Of a stretch of DNA of 18,044 bases, positions 1-6,021 are shown in pieces; the stretch's first letter is position 1; each line of letters opens with the position of its first letter. A model generated the notes under the pieces. The model was given only the letters and a program-made list of their open reading frames with translations, was not told the DNA's origin and ran no database searches. Source of the stretch: an uncultured Eubacteriales bacterium (GTDB lineage Bacteria > Bacillota > Clostridia > Oscillospirales > Acutalibacteraceae); contig ONEU01000164.1 of assembly GCA_900316925.1 (NCBI GenBank), positions 1-18,044 of the forward strand, in the 5' to 3' direction. The translations under genes and the position numbers were made by a program.

Positions 1-958
1 CCATCAGCTTCGGGGCTATGTAGGCATACAGGTGATTGACCTGTCCTGTCCGCAGAAAGGCCTCGTTCAGGGTACCGCCGCCCTCGATAAGTACGCCTGC
101 CAACTGCTTTTGTCCCAACAGACGGAGCAGCGCCGTCAGATCGACACGTCCGTCATCTCCCGGCAGGCACACGACCTCCGCTCCCAATGCTTCCAGTGCG
201 GCCTGCTTTTCGGGATGATCGACGGCACAGGCAATCAGCAGCGGAAAGTATCTGGCGGTGCGGCAGAGCCGGCTGTCCGTCGGGATCCGGAGATGGGAGT
301 CTACCACCACGCGCACGGGCTGATGGGAATGTTCCAGACGACAGTTCAGGAGGGGATTATCCGCCAGCACGGTGCCGATACCGGCAACGATAGCGCTGTA
401 AAAGCCGCGCAGGGCATGGACGTGTTCCCTTGCCTTTTCCCCGGTGATCCATTGAGAGGCTCCGGTATAGGCGGCGATCTTGCCGTCCAGCGTCATGGCG
501 TATTTCATGGCGACATAGGGCAGTCCGGTGGTGATATAGTGGAAAAAGACGGGATTCAGCTCATCACATTCCTTGCGGCAGAAGTCTTCCACTACAACTA
601 CCCCCTGTTCCCGCAGTTGAGAGGCACCCTTGCCGGATACCAGGGGATTCGGGTCACGCGAGCCGATGAATACTCTGGAAATACCGTGTTCGAGGATTGC
701 CTCGGTACAGGGGGGAGTCCTTCCGTAATGACAGCAGGGTTCCAGAGTGACATACATGTCCGCCCCCACGGCACTTTCCTTGAGGGATGCAAAAGCGTTG
801 CGTTCGGCGTGAAGCTCTCCGCATTTTTTGTGGTATCCCTCGCCGATGATCCTGCCGTCCTTGACGATCACCGCGCCCACCTGGGGATTAGGCAGCGTGA
901 AGCCGCCGCCCCGTCTGGCCAATGTGATAGCATATCGCATATACTCCCGATGCTCCAT
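1..958 (-). CDS. ribD: RibD, bifunctional riboflavin biosynthesis deaminase/reductase (3' end outside window)
   Basis: Cytoplasmic enzyme that deaminates and then reduces the pyrimidine intermediate of riboflavin synthesis. The first 319 residues are visible; the family is usually about 360, so only the C-terminal tail is missing. The N-terminal deaminase domain has the zinc/catalytic motif HAE (H50, E52) and the PCCHYGRTPPC motif with zinc-binding C75 and C84. The reductase domain begins near residue 147 (PYVAMKYAMTLDGKIA) and includes the late IEGGGTLNEAF motif. The ATG at 958 has AAAGGAGG 6 nt upstream. An FMN riboswitch and terminator precede it, so it should be switched off when FMN is plentiful; downstream rib genes probably follow beyond the left edge (inference). 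The identification is secure. Confidence 0.96.
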   Translation of the reverse strand, partial: MEHREYMRYAITLARRGGGFTLPNPQVGAVIVKDGRIIGEGYHKKCGELHAERNAFASLKESAVGADMYVTLEPCCHYGRTPPCTEAILEHGISRVFIGSRDPNPLVSGKGASQLREQGVVVVEDFCRKECDELNPVFFHYITTGLPYVAMKYAMTLDGKIAAYTGASQWITGEKAREHVHALRGFYSAIVAGIGTVLADNPLLNCRLEHSHQPVRVVVDSHLRIPTDSRLCRTARYFPLLIACAVDHPEKQAALEALGAEVVCLPGDDGRVDLTALLRLLGQKQLAGVLIEGGGTLNEAFLRTGQVNHLYAYIAPKLM

Positions 959-977
959 ACCGTTCCTCCTTTCACAG

Positions 978-1005
978 AAAAAGCCCCATGGACGATCCAC
1001 AGGGC
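978..1005 (-). terminator. Intrinsic terminator in the ribD leader, riboswitch expression platform
   Basis: On the minus strand, GCCCTGTGGA pairs with TCCATGGGGC (10 bp including two G-U pairs, loop TCG), followed at once by five T. It lies between the FMN aptamer and the ribD ribosome binding site, the usual place for a riboswitch-controlled terminator. FMN-dependent termination is inferred from this position; I did not work out the competing antiterminator helix. Confidence 0.85.
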
Positions 1006-1028
1006 ATTTTGTCTGACATAATGCAAAA

Positions 1029-1141
1029 AACTCTTTCATCCGGACTATACCGTCGGCTCCGGAATCTCACCGGATCAGCTCTGCACAAGCAGGCAGGCGG
1101 GCTATACCGCCGGTGGGGAATCTCACCCCGCCCTGAAGCTT
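1029..1141 (-). promoter_or_regulatory. FMN riboswitch (RFN element)
   Basis: The minus strand carries the conserved RFN blocks in order: CTTCAGGGCGGGGTG, ATTCCCCACCGGCGGT, AGCCCGC, GATCCGGTGAGATTCCGG, and AGCCGACGGTATAGTCCGG ending in ATGAAAGAG. These match the known FMN aptamer with its six helices around a central junction. The riboswitch sits in the ribD leader, 25 nt downstream of a sigma-A promoter and 24 nt upstream of a terminator, so it most likely controls ribD by FMN-dependent premature termination. Confidence 0.97.
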
Positions 1142-1154
1142 TTAATTTTCCTCC

Positions 1155-1183
1155 ATTATACCACTTTCTCTCCCCCTTGTAAA
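1155..1183 (-). promoter_or_regulatory. Sigma-A promoter for the ribD leader
   Basis: On the minus strand, TTTACA (1183-1178) and TATAAT (1160-1155) are separated by 17 bases. Transcription would begin just before the FMN riboswitch, as expected for a riboswitch leader. Confidence 0.88.
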
Positions 1184-1202
1184 GTGCAGCGCGGCGCCGG
1201 TG

Positions 1203-1244
1203 TCAATTCACGGGGTTCGCTTCACTACGTTACGCTCTAATTGA
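1203..1244. repeat. Short inverted-repeat element, possible dispersed repeat
   Basis: TCAATT (1203-1208) and AATTGA (1239-1244) bracket a 30-base core rich in CGCTT, ACTACGTTACGC and similar blocks. It lies between the ncRNA terminator and the ribD promoter and codes for nothing recognisable. I infer a small dispersed intergenic repeat; this window alone holds a single copy, so it is unproven. Confidence 0.35.
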
Positions 1245-1246
1245 GA

Positions 1247-1277
1247 TAAAAAAGCTGGCTCCCGCGGTTGCAGCTTT
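1247..1277 (-). terminator. Intrinsic terminator of the intergenic ncRNA
   Basis: On the minus strand AAAGCTG (1277-1271) pairs with CAGCTTT (1257-1251), giving 7 bp, and the T run extends to six T before TATCTC. Its orientation supports a minus-strand transcript from the otherwise geneless 1278-1500 region. Confidence 0.6.
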
Positions 1278-1480
1278 CTTCCAGAACTATTTTACACTAA
1301 CGTGCCCCGGAGTCCCTCTGTTGTGTAGTCACGCTGTCGTCCGCTGCACTCACATCCGGCACGGCGGCTATGTCCATGTTCTACTTTCGCCGTACGTCCC
1401 TAATGTGGGGCGCTTGACGGCTGTTTCTTAAAAACCATCCCACATCCGTGCCTGAAAGTCCATGCAAATACTTCGTCAAC
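1278..1480 (-). ncRNA. Structured non-coding RNA, probably raiA motif
   Basis: No plausible protein gene fits here on either strand, but the minus strand has nested and crossing complementarity. ATGTGGG (1445-1439) pairs with CCCACAT (1409-1403). ACTTTC (1459-1454) can pair with GAAAGT (1388-1383). GGCACGG (1452-1446) is fully complementary to CCGTGCC (1364-1358), which would make a pseudoknot with the ACTTTC helix. ACGGCG (1393-1388) with CGCCGT (1366-1361) is an alternative. TACAC/GTGTA near the 3' end, then an intrinsic terminator, complete the unit. Size (about 200-230 nt), host group and conserved-looking blocks such as GGGACGTACGGCGAAAGTAG fit the clostridial raiA RNA as I remember it, but that assignment is from memory. 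Both ends are approximate and no clear sigma-A promoter was found upstream. Confidence 0.6.
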
Positions 1481-1551
1481 AACGATGAGAAGTGATTGTT
1501 TACCGATTGCTGCAAGGTTTATCCCTCAGCGAATTATGGAAAGGGGTCCGG

Positions 1552-1585
1552 GGAAAACCTTTTTTCGCCAGAAAAAGGTTTTTCC
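1552..1585. repeat. A/T-rich imperfect palindrome, bidirectional terminator-like
   Basis: The arm at 1552-1566 (GGAAAACC then six T and C) and the arm at 1571-1585 (GAAAAAGGTTTTTCC) are near-perfect inverted copies around GCCA. A run of T follows the hairpin on both strands. It lies between the ncRNA and the trxB-like promoter and may insulate them. Such palindromes often occur in many copies in clostridial genomes; copy number cannot be judged here. Confidence 0.5.
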
Positions 1586-1636
1586 TTGGTAACTGGCAGG
1601 TTACAATTGATTTCCGTAGGGTTGAGAATTATTTTC

Positions 1637-1665
1637 TTGAATGAAGGGGCTTGGCAGGGTATAAT
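1637..1665 (+). promoter_or_regulatory. Sigma-A promoter for the TrxB-like gene
   Basis: TTGAAT (1637-1642), 17-base spacer, TATAAT (1660-1665). It fixes the gene start downstream, because longer reading-frame versions would begin upstream of the transcript. A small inverted repeat GTAAC/GTTAC (1589-1604) lies upstream and could be an operator, though it matches no regulator I know. Confidence 0.85.
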
Positions 1666-1699
1666 AGATTTACAGACAAGATCGGAAAGGATGAACGGT

Positions 1700-2566
1700 A
1701 TGAAACAGGCGGTTATTATTGGTTCGGGGCCTGCGGGGATTTCGGCAGCGCTTTATCTGCAAAGAAGCGGCAAGGCGGAGGTTACTGTTATTTCCAACGG
1801 TGTGGGCGCTCTTGCCAGGGCGGAGAAGATTGAAAATTATTATGGCTTTGAAGAGCCGGTCTCAGGAGAGGAGCTTCACAGAAGAGGTGTTGCAGGAGCA
1901 AAGCGTCTGGGCGTAAAATTTGTCGAGGATGAAGTGGTTTCGCTGGATTTTGAAAGTGACCTGCGTCTGTCGGCTGTTACCAGACAGGGCAGATATCCTG
2001 CGGATGTGCTGCTGCTGGCAACGGGGGCAGCAAGAAAGAGCGTGAATATTCCCGGGCTCAGGGAAGCAGAGGGCAGGGGTGTGAGCTACTGCGCGGTATG
2101 CGATGCGTTTTTCCACAGAGGAAAGGATGTCTGCGTGATCGGCAGCGGTGAATACGCCCTGCATGAAGCGCTGGTGCTGGCGAACACTTCGGCATCGGTG
2201 ACGATTCTGACCAACGGAGAGGAACTGACGACGGAATTACCGGAGAACATCCGTTGCCGGAAAGAGAAGATTCTGTCCGTTAACAGCGGCAATGTGGTAG
2301 AGGGCGTGACCCTGGAGGGCGGAGAGACCCTTGCGTGTACGGGAGTATTTGTAGCAATGGGAATTGCCGACAGCGGTGCGCTTGCCCGGAAGGTGGGAGC
2401 GGTCGTCGAGAACGGCAGGATACAGGTCAGGGAGGATATGTCCACGGGAATCCCCGGATTATACGCTGCCGGTGACTGCACAGGCGGGATGCTGCAGGTC
2501 TATAAGGCTGTGAATGAGGGTGCCATGGCAGGTCTTGCCATGATCGGCTATCTGAGAGAGAAGTAA
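1700..2566 (+). CDS. Thioredoxin-reductase-like FAD-dependent oxidoreductase
   Basis: A 288-residue cytoplasmic flavoprotein of the thioredoxin reductase family (TrxB is usually 305-320). The FAD dinucleotide motif GSGPAGISAA is at residues 8-17. The redox disulfide is CAVCD (C131, C134), the second dinucleotide-type fold starts at GSGEYALHEA (148-157), and the closing FAD motif GLYAAGDC is at 253-260. The segment after the second fold reads TILTNGEELTTEL and lacks the basic HRRxxxR cluster that binds the NADPH phosphate in classical TrxB, so the electron donor is uncertain. ATG 1700 is preferred over ATG 1691 because AGGA lies 8 bases before it. It stands alone between its own promoter and a terminator. 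The family is certain; the substrate (thioredoxin or another disulfide) is not. Confidence 0.9.
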   Translation: MKQAVIIGSGPAGISAALYLQRSGKAEVTVISNGVGALARAEKIENYYGFEEPVSGEELHRRGVAGAKRLGVKFVEDEVVSLDFESDLRLSAVTRQGRYPADVLLLATGAARKSVNIPGLREAEGRGVSYCAVCDAFFHRGKDVCVIGSGEYALHEALVLANTSASVTILTNGEELTTELPENIRCRKEKILSVNSGNVVEGVTLEGGETLACTGVFVAMGIADSGALARKVGAVVENGRIQVREDMSTGIPGLYAAGDCTGGMLQVYKAVNEGAMAGLAMIGYLREK

Positions 2567-2594
2567 TCATACAGGTAGGAATATTTCAAAGCGC

Positions 2595-2634
2595 AAAAAT
2601 AAGGCTGCCGCAAACGTACTGCGGCAGCCTTTTG
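2595..2634. terminator. Bidirectional terminator between convergent genes
   Basis: AAGGCTGCCGCA (2601-2612) pairs perfectly with TGCGGCAGCCTT (2620-2631) around a 7-base loop. T runs follow on both strands (TTT on plus, ATTTTT on minus). It ends the TrxB-like gene and the Na/Pi cotransporter gene, which converge here. Confidence 0.92.
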
Positions 2635-4302
2635 TTAAGCCGGAAGCTCCTTTGATGAACGGGAGGCAACGGAAGAGTTGTGGGGATAGAGCGAGAATGC
2701 GATGTTCGTACTGTGGTCGGCAATACGTTCCAGGTTGGTGAGCAGCTCCATGAACAGCGTACCCGTCATGGCGTCACATTCACCCTTGCTCAGGCGCTCA
2801 ATGTGGTGATCCTTATACAACTCCGTTTTATCGTCGATCTCCTGCTCCGTCATGCTGACGGTTTCGAGCAGACGGGGATCGGCGGATTGTACCTCAAACA
2901 GCTCCAGAGAGTTCTGAATGACCTTTTCTACCAGCTCTTTAAGCTCCTTGATCTCCTCAATCGCTTTCGGACTGAAGTTTTCTTCCTTCTCCTTGAGCAT
3001 GGAGGCAATCTCACAGATATTTTCAGCGTGGTCACCGATACGCTCCATATCGCTGACGACATGATAGTAGGAACCGACTCTCAGCAGGTCGTGATCCTCC
3101 AGCGGCAGACCGTTGATTTTTACGAGCAGGGAAGTGATGGCATGGTTGAGATAGTCAATGACTTCCTCGTTTTCCTCCACCTTATTGACTAACTTCTCAT
3201 CCTTTTCCAACAGCGCCTCCATGGAGGTGACGAAGTTCTTTTTGGAGAGCTTACCCATGCGCTGAATCTCCTTGGAGATCTGGTTGACAGCGATAGGCGG
3301 CGTTTTGAGGATACGTTCATCCACATATTTAAGCCGGCAGGCTTCCTTCTCTTCTTCCTCCTTGCCGGGGATAATCAGGCAGGTGATCTTGATAATCAGG
3401 TTGTTGCAGGGAAGGAGTACCACGGTGGACACGATGGTAGAGATAATGTGTACCAGTGAGATCTGCAGCGGGACATTGTCGGTCATGGCCTGTATCCAGG
3501 AGGTAAAGGGAGTGAGCAGGGTAATGACGGTGAAGATACCCGTGCCGAACACGGTAAAGAGCACATAGGAGAGAGAGGTGCGCTTGGCGTCCCTGGTAGC
3601 ACCGATGGACGAAAGAACAGCGGTGAAGCAGGCGCCGATGTGAATACCGTAAATGATATACATGGAATCACCCACAGAGAGTGCACCGACAGCACCCAGA
3701 GCCTGCAGGATACCCACGGCAGCCGAGGAGCTCTGGATCAGGGCAGCAAACAGGATACCGAACAGGATACCGAAGAACGGGTTACTGATGGAAGAGATCA
3801 TGTTGCTGAAGAACTCGGACTGCGCCAGGGGCTTGAGGTTGGAGCTCATGGTTGTCATGCCGAAGAACAGGATACCGAAGCCGGCAATGATCTGACCGGC
3901 ATACTTGGTGTTGTTCTTTTTGCTCAGCACGACCATGAATGCGCCCAGGAAAATAGCGATGGGGGCGTACTGAGAAATGTTGAAGGAAAGGATCAGGCTG
4001 GTAGCGGTAGTACCGATGGTAGCACCCATCAGAACGCCCATAGCCTGTCCCAGGTTCATCAGCTGTGCGTTGACAAAGCCGACCACCATGACCGAAACGG
4101 CGGTGGAGCTTTGAATAATGGCGGTCACAACGACGCCGGCAAGAGCGCCGAGCCATTTGTTTGAGGTGATCTTTTCAAGGATCTTCCGCAGCTTGTCGCC
4201 TGCGGCAAGTTCCAGGCCGTCACCCAAGAGCTTCATGCCGTACAGGAACAGTCCCAGACCGCCAAGTGCGAGAATGATCTGTGTTGCAAGATTGCCATCC
4301 AT
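2635..4302 (-). CDS. Na/Pi cotransporter family protein with C-terminal PhoU-like domain
   Basis: A 555-residue membrane protein. The N-terminal half (about 1-310) is hydrophobic and carries the two inverted Na/Pi-cotransporter repeats with the signature QSS motifs, QSSTA at 64-68 and QSSSA at 190-194. A charged linker (KEEEEKEA) leads to a helical PhoU-like domain (about 340-540) with two acidic metal-site-like motifs, ERIGDHAENI (420-429) and ERIADHSTNI (525-534). Length and layout match the bacterial NptA/YjbB-type fusion. Likely role is sodium-driven phosphate movement, with the PhoU part sensing or gating; direction is unknown. The ATG at 4302 is chosen because GAGGA lies 11 bases upstream; the ATG at 4323 has no ribosome binding site. 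No pst genes are nearby. The 4324-4473 leader holds an A/T hairpin (4389-4410) and no convincing promoter. Confidence 0.93.
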   Translation of the reverse strand: MDGNLATQIILALGGLGLFLYGMKLLGDGLELAAGDKLRKILEKITSNKWLGALAGVVVTAIIQSSTAVSVMVVGFVNAQLMNLGQAMGVLMGATIGTTATSLILSFNISQYAPIAIFLGAFMVVLSKKNNTKYAGQIIAGFGILFFGMTTMSSNLKPLAQSEFFSNMISSISNPFFGILFGILFAALIQSSSAAVGILQALGAVGALSVGDSMYIIYGIHIGACFTAVLSSIGATRDAKRTSLSYVLFTVFGTGIFTVITLLTPFTSWIQAMTDNVPLQISLVHIISTIVSTVVLLPCNNLIIKITCLIIPGKEEEEKEACRLKYVDERILKTPPIAVNQISKEIQRMGKLSKKNFVTSMEALLEKDEKLVNKVEENEEVIDYLNHAITSLLVKINGLPLEDHDLLRVGSYYHVVSDMERIGDHAENICEIASMLKEKEENFSPKAIEEIKELKELVEKVIQNSLELFEVQSADPRLLETVSMTEQEIDDKTELYKDHHIERLSKGECDAMTGTLFMELLTNLERIADHSTNIAFSLYPHNSSVASRSSKELPA

Positions 4303-4473
4303 GGACGTATCAGTCCTCCACATCTATTTGGATTCATAATTCCACTGCTTTAATGATATTACATCAGCGGGCACTTAAAATTCTATAAAAGAAAAAAGAA
4401 TTTTTTTCTTAAAAAGGACAAAATAGACTGCGCATCTTTTATTATTTTGACTGATTGTGCACCAAAATCCATG

Positions 4474-4512
4474 AAAAAACCGGCACCGTCTCCGTGGGGG
4501 AGAGGGTGCCGG
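4474..4512 (-). terminator. Intrinsic terminator of the glycosyltransferase gene
   Basis: On the minus strand CCGGCACC pairs with GGTGCCGG, with an inner TCTCC/GGAGA extension, followed by six T (4479-4474). It lies 7 bases after the glycosyltransferase stop and separates it from the Na/Pi gene. Confidence 0.9.
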
Positions 4513-4519
4513 ATGAGGA

Positions 4520-5749
4520 TTATGTTGTTCCGGTGTCAGCAGATCTGCTGATCAGCTCCAAAGCAAGCTCATAGATGTGTTCACAGGAATTGCCCTTGCC
4601 GCACCTTCTCACGCACTCCCGCATTTCCAGGAGCTTATCCGGGTGGGTAATCAGCTCGGTCACGGTTTCGGTACAGGTGTTGTCCTTCGCCAGACGCACG
4701 GCCATTCCGTTGCGGACCAGATAATCGGCGTTCTGTTCTTCCTGACCGGGAATTGCCTTGAAGATTGCCAGCGGCAGTTCACAGGCAATCGCTTCCGTTA
4801 CGGTCAGACCGCCCGGCTTGGTCACGATGATATCCGCCATCCGCATATAACGCTCCACCTGATCGGTAAAGAACAGGAGCTTCGTGGGCTTGGAGGGCTT
4901 TTTGACCTTGGATGCCTTCACGGTGGAATGTTTTTTAAGCTCAGGGTGAGCCTCACGGATCTCATACATTGTATTGTTGATCTCGATCCTTGCCAGATAT
5001 TTCTCGAAGGTCTCATAGAGCTTCTCGTTTTTGCCGGTGATGACAATGACCTGGAAGTCCGCAGGGGATTTGACGATCTTATGGTAGACCTTCAGAACGT
5101 CCGTAACGCCGAAGGAGCCTGCCATGATCAGCATCGTGGGCAGCTCCGGATCAAGGCCCTCCTCTTCCAGAAGGGTCCGGACCTCCATAGGAGCGAGAAA
5201 TTCCTTTTTAACGGGGATGCCGTAGGGATAGAGACGGTCCTTTTCGACTCCCCTGCTGAGCATCTGTTCCACCATTTCCTCGCTGGAAACGATATAGGCA
5301 TCCACGCCCTCCTGGATATAAGTCTGATGGACGGCGAAGTCGGTGAGGATATTGATCACAGGGAAGTGAAGCCCCTCGGAGACCTTGAGACCGCAGATCA
5401 TCTCACAGGCAAAAGAATGGGTGGTGATGACGACATCAGGCGCGAACTCCTCGATCATGGGCAGCAGACGCTTGCGGAAAGATGAGAATGTCAGCTCAAC
5501 GGTTTTATTGAAAGGGGTATTATTCTTATCGGAACCTTTATAGAGAGAACCGAAGAGACCGGGTGTTTTGGTGGCAAGGTAGACATAGCCGTTTGTCACG
5601 GCTTTATTGAAGAGAGGGCTGACATACTGGATCGTGTCATATATTTTGACAATGGCATCACTATCCCGACTGAGGATATATTCCTTGAGTGCATTGGCAG
5701 CTCTCATGTGACCGCCGCCGGTGGTTGCGGCTAATAGAAGAACTTTCAT
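4520..5749 (-). CDS. UgtP/MGDG-synthase-like glycosyltransferase
   Basis: A 409-residue peripheral-membrane GT-B enzyme of the type that adds sugar from a UDP-sugar to diacylglycerol, making membrane glycolipids or the lipoteichoic-acid anchor. The N-terminal MGDG-synthase-like domain starts MKVLLLAATTGGGHMRAA with the glycine-rich loop at 10-13, and continues with TTHSF (109-113) and NILTDFAVH (133-141). The C-terminal donor domain has MAGSFG (209-214), VITGKNEKLY (236-245), VTKPGGLTVTEA (309-320) and PGQEEQNA (334-341). Between the ITGKN strand and LLFFT there is a lysine-rich insertion (about 258-290) that I do not recognise from UgtP. ATG 5749 is chosen because GAGAGG lies 7 bases upstream; the ORF start at 5779 lies within or at the promoter. 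It is divergent from the VanW gene. Confidence 0.88.
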   Translation of the reverse strand: MKVLLLAATTGGGHMRAANALKEYILSRDSDAIVKIYDTIQYVSPLFNKAVTNGYVYLATKTPGLFGSLYKGSDKNNTPFNKTVELTFSSFRKRLLPMIEEFAPDVVITTHSFACEMICGLKVSEGLHFPVINILTDFAVHQTYIQEGVDAYIVSSEEMVEQMLSRGVEKDRLYPYGIPVKKEFLAPMEVRTLLEEEGLDPELPTMLIMAGSFGVTDVLKVYHKIVKSPADFQVIVITGKNEKLYETFEKYLARIEINNTMYEIREAHPELKKHSTVKASKVKKPSKPTKLLFFTDQVERYMRMADIIVTKPGGLTVTEAIACELPLAIFKAIPGQEEQNADYLVRNGMAVRLAKDNTCTETVTELITHPDKLLEMRECVRRCGKGNSCEHIYELALELISRSADTGTT

Positions 5750-5781
5750 AAGCTTTCCTCTCCTTCTTTTCTTTACCATAT

Positions 5782-5810
5782 ATTATATAATATCTCAGGC
5801 TCTTTTTCAA
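5782..5810 (-). promoter_or_regulatory. Sigma-A promoter for the glycosyltransferase
   Basis: On the minus strand TTGAAA (5810-5805), 17 bases, TATAAT (5787-5782). It rules out the longer start at 5779, which would be at or upstream of the transcript start. Confidence 0.88.
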
Positions 5811-5937
5811 TAATAATCTATTAAACAAATTCGCGGATTTGGTTAATAAGGGGGTGCTCCGGGCAGCAAAGCATAATAAACTAAAATAATCGGAGGGGAG
5901 TGGTGGAAGTTTGGCAGATTTTTTGTAAAAAAACCGC

Positions 5938-5967
5938 TTTACTTTTCAGGGGCTGATGGTGTATTAT
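5938..5967 (+). promoter_or_regulatory. Probable sigma-A promoter for the VanW gene
   Basis: TTTACT (5938-5943), 18 bases, TATTAT (5962-5967). It is acceptable but weaker than the others here. The rest of the 270-base divergent region (5811-5937) is A/T-rich and shows no gene or recognisable operator. Confidence 0.6.
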
Positions 5968-6021
5968 TAGGGAGTAAGAGTAGATACCAACGATCATGGA
6001 TCGAAATGGAGGGCTTCACGG

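Noticed and set aside
32..1021. Long plus-strand reading frame of 329 codons
   Set aside because: It is antisense to ribD, whose motifs are certain, and it runs through the FMN-riboswitch leader.
1441..1470. GAAAGTCCATGC on the plus strand resembles the P4 core of bacterial RNase P RNA
   Set aside because: The other conserved RNase P blocks are absent within 300 bases, and the better-supported transcript is on the minus strand.
1589..1604. GTAAC/GTTAC palindrome as a redox-regulator operator (Rex or PerR)
   Set aside because: It does not match the Rex or PerR consensus; the assignment would be guesswork, so it is only mentioned as a possible operator.
1496..1699. N-terminal extension of the TrxB-like reading frame
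   Set aside because: It would cover the -35/-10 promoter and the palindromic repeat, and lacks a ribosome binding site; the FAD motif begins right after ATG 1700.
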